Shown here: one piece after another, positions 61,252 to 64,000 of the stretch
How positions within the stretch are numbered: the first letter of the stretch is position 1
How the letters are laid out: the number at the start of each line of letters is the position of its first letter
Source: Zoogloea sp.
Lineage (GTDB): Bacteria; Pseudomonadota; Gammaproteobacteria; Burkholderiales; Rhodocyclaceae
DNA length: 64,000 nt
Assembly: GCF_023150065.1 (NCBI RefSeq)
Contig: NZ_JAKLLN010000004.1
Location: 124,001 to 188,000 of the forward strand
Direction: 5' to 3'
The notes under the pieces: generated by a model
Seen by the model: the letters and a program-made list of their open reading frames with translations, nothing else
The model's database searches: none
Told to the model about the DNA's origin: nothing
Program-made: the position numbers and the translations under genes

Positions 61252-61278
61252 TTAGCACTCCCGGCCTGTGAGTGCTAA
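61252..61278 (-). promoter_or_regulatory. CIRCE operator (HrcA site) upstream of rpoH
   Basis: TTAGCACTC-N9-GAGTGCTAA is a perfect match to the CIRCE consensus in both arms and in spacer length. It lies 26 bases before the rpoH ATG, where bound HrcA would block transcription and the RNA hairpin may affect stability. It implies that HrcA represses rpoH and links the two heat-shock circuits. Confidence 0.93.
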
Positions 61279-61595
61279 GGGGGCGGATTGGTTCCCCGGC
61301 GATGAGTTTGATGAGGGGTGAGGCGACACAGGGGCGGTGTTGCCTGAGCAGGTTTCGCGCCATGCGTGGGCTGGATGAAACCGGCCATGAAAACCGCCAT
61401 GGTCGGTTGATTTCCCGGATCGGAAAACGAGATGGGTCAATTTCCAGCGATCAATGGAATCTGTGCTGTTGAATTCCAGACACCTCACTGTTGATATTTC
61501 AACACTTGTCCTGGATGGCGCCTTATTCGGAGATGGCGAAAAGACCCCAATCATCTTTCCCGTATATCGATCCCATTTATTTTCATTTCCCATTA

Positions 61596-61609
61596 TTGAT
61601 CCAGGTCAA
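61596..61609. promoter_or_regulatory. FNR/ANR box upstream of gntR
   Basis: TTGAT-CCAG-GTCAA fits the FNR/ANR consensus and lies within a longer perfect inverted repeat (TTATTGA and TCAATAA). Its centre is about 40 bases before the gntR ATG, so the exact start point decides whether it activates or represses. Oxygen control of this operon is suggested. Confidence 0.65.
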
Positions 61610-61623
61610 TAAATTGCACTCAT

Positions 61624-61637
61624 CTTGTTATGACAAG
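61624..61637. promoter_or_regulatory. GntR-type operator palindrome at the gntR start
   Basis: CTTGT-TATG-ACAAG is a perfect 5-bp inverted repeat with 4-base spacer, of the GT-N-AC type bound by HutC-group regulators. It ends 5 bases before the gntR ATG and covers the ribosome-site region, so self-repression is likely. Confidence 0.55.
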
Positions 61638-61642
61638 TTGAG

Positions 61643-62410
61643 ATGCTCGACACCGATATTCAATCTTCCTCCACGCCATTGGGTGATGGGCCCCTTCATC
61701 GGCGGATTCACCAGGCGCTGCGCGAGCGGATCCTCGACGGCGAATGGCCGCCGGGGCTCAGGCTGCCATCCGAGAGCGCGCTGGGCACACTGTTCGAGGT
61801 CAGCCGCATCACCATCCGGCAGGCGCTGGGGGCCTTGCAGAAGGAAGGGCTGATCTACAGCCAGCAAGGCCGTGGCAGCTTCGTCAGTCGCCCCAAGGCG
61901 GTCCAGAACGTCACCCGGCTGCAGGGTTTTGCGGAGCAGATGGGGGCGTACGGTTACGAGGTGCGCAACCGCCTGCTGGCGCTCGCCGAGGTGCCGGCCG
62001 ACCAGAAGGTGGCGTCGCGCCTGGGTTTGTCGAAGGGCGCGCCGGTGGTGGAGATCCGTCGCCTGCGCCTGCTCGACCGGGAGCCGGTCTCCATCGAGTT
62101 CACCTGGCTGCCGCTGGACATCGGGCGACAGGTGGCCCGGGCCGATCTGGCGCTGCGGGACATCTTCGTGATCCTGGAGAACGATTGCGCGCGCCCTCTC
62201 GGCGAGGCCGACCTGGCCCTGGATGCGGTCGCCGCCGATGCCGAGCTGGCCGCCCACCTGAAGCTGCCCGAGGGTGCGCCGCTGCTGCGCGTCGAACGCC
62301 TGACCCATGACAAGAGCGGTCAGCCGCTGGATTACGAATTCCTCTATTTCAGGGGTGACACCTTTCAATACCGATTCCAGGTGGGCCGCGGCCCATCTTC
62401 AGTGGAGTGA
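61643..62410 (+). CDS. GntR/HutC-family transcriptional regulator
   Basis: A 255-aa repressor-type protein. The winged helix-turn-helix is at about 15-80 (IHQALRERILDGEWPPGLRL, SRITIRQALGALQKEGLIY) and a UTRA effector domain at about 95-245 (GAPVVEIRRLRLLDREPVSI). UTRA proteins sense small metabolites. The stop is 3 bases before the flavoprotein ATG, so both genes form an operon and the flavoprotein substrate may be the effector. A palindrome overlaps its own leader. Confidence 0.93.
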   Translation: MLDTDIQSSSTPLGDGPLHRRIHQALRERILDGEWPPGLRLPSESALGTLFEVSRITIRQALGALQKEGLIYSQQGRGSFVSRPKAVQNVTRLQGFAEQMGAYGYEVRNRLLALAEVPADQKVASRLGLSKGAPVVEIRRLRLLDREPVSIEFTWLPLDIGRQVARADLALRDIFVILENDCARPLGEADLALDAVAADAELAAHLKLPEGAPLLRVERLTHDKSGQPLDYEFLYFRGDTFQYRFQVGRGPSSVE

Positions 62411-62413
62411 TTC

Positions 62414-64000
62414 ATGTCTCATCAATTGGATACACGGCAAAGCGAATACGACATCGTGGTGGTGGGCGGCGGTACCGCCGGCCCCATGGCCGCCATCAAG
62501 GCCAAGGAGCGCAATCCGGAATTGCGCGTGCTGCTGCTCGACAAGGCCCACGTGAAACGCAGTGGAGCCATTTCCATGGGCATGGACGGCCTCAATAACG
62601 CCGTGGTGCCCGGCTATGCCACCCCCGAGCAATACACCAAGGAGATCACCATCGCCAACGATGGCATCGTCGATCAATCCACGGTGTATGCCTACGCGAA
62701 GCACAGCTTCACCACCATCGAGCAGCTCGACCGCTGGGGCGTGAAGTTCGAGAAGGACGCCAACGGCGACTACGCGATGCGCAAGGTGCACCACATGGGC
62801 ACCTATGTGCTGCCCATGCCGGAAGGCCACGACGTCAAGAAGGTGCTGTACCGCCAGCTCAAGCGGGCGCGGGTGGAGATCACCAACCGCATCATCGCCA
62901 CCCGCCTGCTCACCGCGGCCGACGGCAGCGTGAATGGCGTGATGGGCTTTGATTCCCGCACGGCCGACTTCCACGTGATCCGCGCCAAGGCGGTGATCCT
63001 GGCCTGCGGAGCGGCGGGGCGGCTGGGGCTGCCGGCATCGGGCTACCTGATGGGCACCTACGAGAACCCCACCAACGCCGGCGACGGTTACGTGATGGCC
63101 TATCACGCCGGGGCCGAGCTGGCCAACCTGGAGTGCTACCAGATCAACCCCCTGATCAAGGACTACAACGGCCCGGCCTGCGCCTACGTGGCCGGCCCCC
63201 TGGGCGGCTACACCGCCAACAGCCGGGGCGAACGCTTCATCGAGTGCGACTACTGGAGCGGCCAGATGATGCTGGAGTTCTACCAGGAGCTGCAGGGCGG
63301 CAACGGCCCGGTCTTCCTCAAGCTCAATCACCTGGCCGAGGAAACCATCCAGACCATCGAGACCATCCTGCACAGCAACGAGCGCCCCAGCCGCGGGCAG
63401 TTCCACGCCAACCGGGGTACCGACTACCGCCACCAGATGGTGGAGATGCACATCTCCGAGATCGGCTTCTGCAGCGGCCACAGCGCCTCCGGCGTGCACG
63501 TGAACGCCCGCGCCGAGACCACCGTGGCGGGCCTCTACGCGGCCGGCGACATGGCTGCCGTACCCCACAACTACATGCTGGGCGCCTTCACCTACGGCTG
63601 GTTTGCCGGGCACAGCGCGGCGGAGCGGGCCAGCAGCCACGACTTCTCCCCGGTGGATGCCGAACAGGTGGCCCGCGAGCGGGCCCGCATCTACGCCCCG
63701 CTGCTGCGTGACCACGGCCTGCCCGCCCTGCAGGTGGAATACAAGCTGCGGCGCTTCGTGAATGACTACCTGCAGCCGCCCAAGGTCACCCGCAAGTACG
63801 AGATTGCCCTCGACCGCTTTGCCGAGATCGGCGAAGACCTGGCGCACCTGCATGCCAGCGACGCCCACGAGCTGATGCGCTGCGCCGAAGCCTCGGTGAT
63901 CCGCGACTGCGCCGAGATGGCCGCCCGCGCCTCCCTGTTCCGCACCGAGAGCCGCTGGGGCCTTTACCACCTGCGGGTGGACTACCCGGAGCGCAATGAC
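62414..64000 (+). CDS. AprA/FrdA-like FAD-binding oxidoreductase (3' end outside window)
   Basis: 529 codons are visible without a stop, so the gene runs off the right edge. The N-terminus has the FAD dinucleotide motif DIVVVGGGTAGPMAAIKAKE, and later blocks (KAVILACGAAGR, GLYAAGDMAAVPHNYMLGAF) show the flavoprotein fold of adenylylsulfate reductase alpha/fumarate reductase. No signal peptide is seen. Relatives of this kind are found beside a small ferredoxin and sulfonate/nitrate-type ABC transporters, which may follow outside the window. Substrate unknown; with GntR and an FNR site upstream, an anaerobic or sulfur-related role is possible. Confidence 0.82.
   Translation, partial: MSHQLDTRQSEYDIVVVGGGTAGPMAAIKAKERNPELRVLLLDKAHVKRSGAISMGMDGLNNAVVPGYATPEQYTKEITIANDGIVDQSTVYAYAKHSFTTIEQLDRWGVKFEKDANGDYAMRKVHHMGTYVLPMPEGHDVKKVLYRQLKRARVEITNRIIATRLLTAADGSVNGVMGFDSRTADFHVIRAKAVILACGAAGRLGLPASGYLMGTYENPTNAGDGYVMAYHAGAELANLECYQINPLIKDYNGPACAYVAGPLGGYTANSRGERFIECDYWSGQMMLEFYQELQGGNGPVFLKLNHLAEETIQTIETILHSNERPSRGQFHANRGTDYRHQMVEMHISEIGFCSGHSASGVHVNARAETTVAGLYAAGDMAAVPHNYMLGAFTYGWFAGHSAAERASSHDFSPVDAEQVARERARIYAPLLRDHGLPALQVEYKLRRFVNDYLQPPKVTRKYEIALDRFAEIGEDLAHLHASDAHELMRCAEASVIRDCAEMAARASLFRTESRWGLYHLRVDYPERND

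Larger units (their letters stand above)
61279..61642. other. Divergent intergenic region between rpoH and gntR
   Basis: This 364-base stretch has no credible gene. It is more AT-rich than average towards the gntR side. Apart from the FNR box and the GntR-type palindrome listed separately, I see no further clear element; a few TTGAT/TTGAC-like half sites occur but were not called. Confidence 0.6.

Noticed and set aside
1-64000. CRISPR arrays, tRNA or rRNA genes, insertion sequences, prophage or integrase genes
   Set aside because: No spaced direct repeats, cloverleaf sequences, transposase or integrase motifs were recognised; the tail-spike-like gene stands alone without other phage genes.

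Overview
The window looks like chromosomal DNA of a GC-rich, Gram-negative, respiring betaproteobacterium, probably of the Rhodocyclales type. This rests on gene families and gene order: a tlpA-aroQ-accB-accC-prmA-DUF3426 run beside mpl, a betaproteobacterial caa3-type oxidase operon with its small assembly protein and DUF2909 neighbour, and an rpoH gene headed by a CIRCE element. No rRNA, tRNA, CRISPR array, insertion sequence or prophage was seen. Two genes run off the window: a GspL-like gene on the left and a flavoprotein gene on the right.

Region 1 (1-7.6 kb) is an envelope secretion block: the end of a type II secretion operon (gspL-gspM-gspN/C-gspD), a small lipoprotein, an apparently very highly expressed 475-aa exported surface protein with two tandem terminators, and a periplasmic parvulin-type peptidyl-prolyl isomerase. 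Region 2 (7.6-32.8 kb) is a large surface-polysaccharide (O-antigen or exopolysaccharide) locus. Its plus-strand part has an ABC exporter (Wzm/Wzt with a C-terminal sugar-binding domain), an aminotransferase and a fused acetyltransferase/3,4-ketoisomerase that together suggest a dTDP-3-amino-3,6-dideoxyhexose, a polyprenyl-phosphate-type glycosyltransferase, a methyltransferase and polytopic membrane proteins. Its minus-strand part has acyltransferases, an unusual HAD-fusion protein, large coiled-coil glycosyltransferases and a secreted, membrane-anchored protein that resembles phage tail-spike proteins. After a periplasmic-type DNA ligase comes a wbpV-wbpL-wbpM set for UDP-QuiNAc-type sugar synthesis and lipid-carrier initiation.

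Region 3 (32.8-44.2 kb) is mostly housekeeping: apaH, an ornithine-lipid pair (olsB/olsA-like), a glycine-zipper lipoprotein, a PfkB kinase, a DUF3426 protein, prmA, accC, accB, aroQ, a TlpA-like thioredoxin, a nucleotidyltransferase-like protein and mpl. Region 4 (44.2-51.1 kb) is an alcohol-oxidation module: an AcoR-like sigma-54 activator transcribed divergently from a PQQ quinohaemoprotein alcohol dehydrogenase, an outer-membrane SphA/meta-pathway-type protein and an aldehyde dehydrogenase. Two inverted repeats lie in the divergent promoter region.

Region 5 (51.1-60.3 kb) is the caa3-type cytochrome c oxidase operon with haem A synthesis and assembly genes (coxB, coxA, small assembly protein, ctaG, coxC, surf1, SCO-like, ctaB, ctaA). 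An FNR/ANR-type box is placed where it could repress the operon without oxygen, and a plus-strand SCO1/SenC gene follows. Region 6 (60.3-64 kb) holds rpoH with a perfect CIRCE operator, and a GntR/UTRA regulator followed immediately by an AprA/FrdA-like flavoprotein. An FNR box and a GntR-type palindrome lie upstream of gntR. A unifying hypothesis for regions 1 and 2 is a surface layer: type II secretion plus an abundant surface protein plus the ABC-exported glycan that could anchor it.
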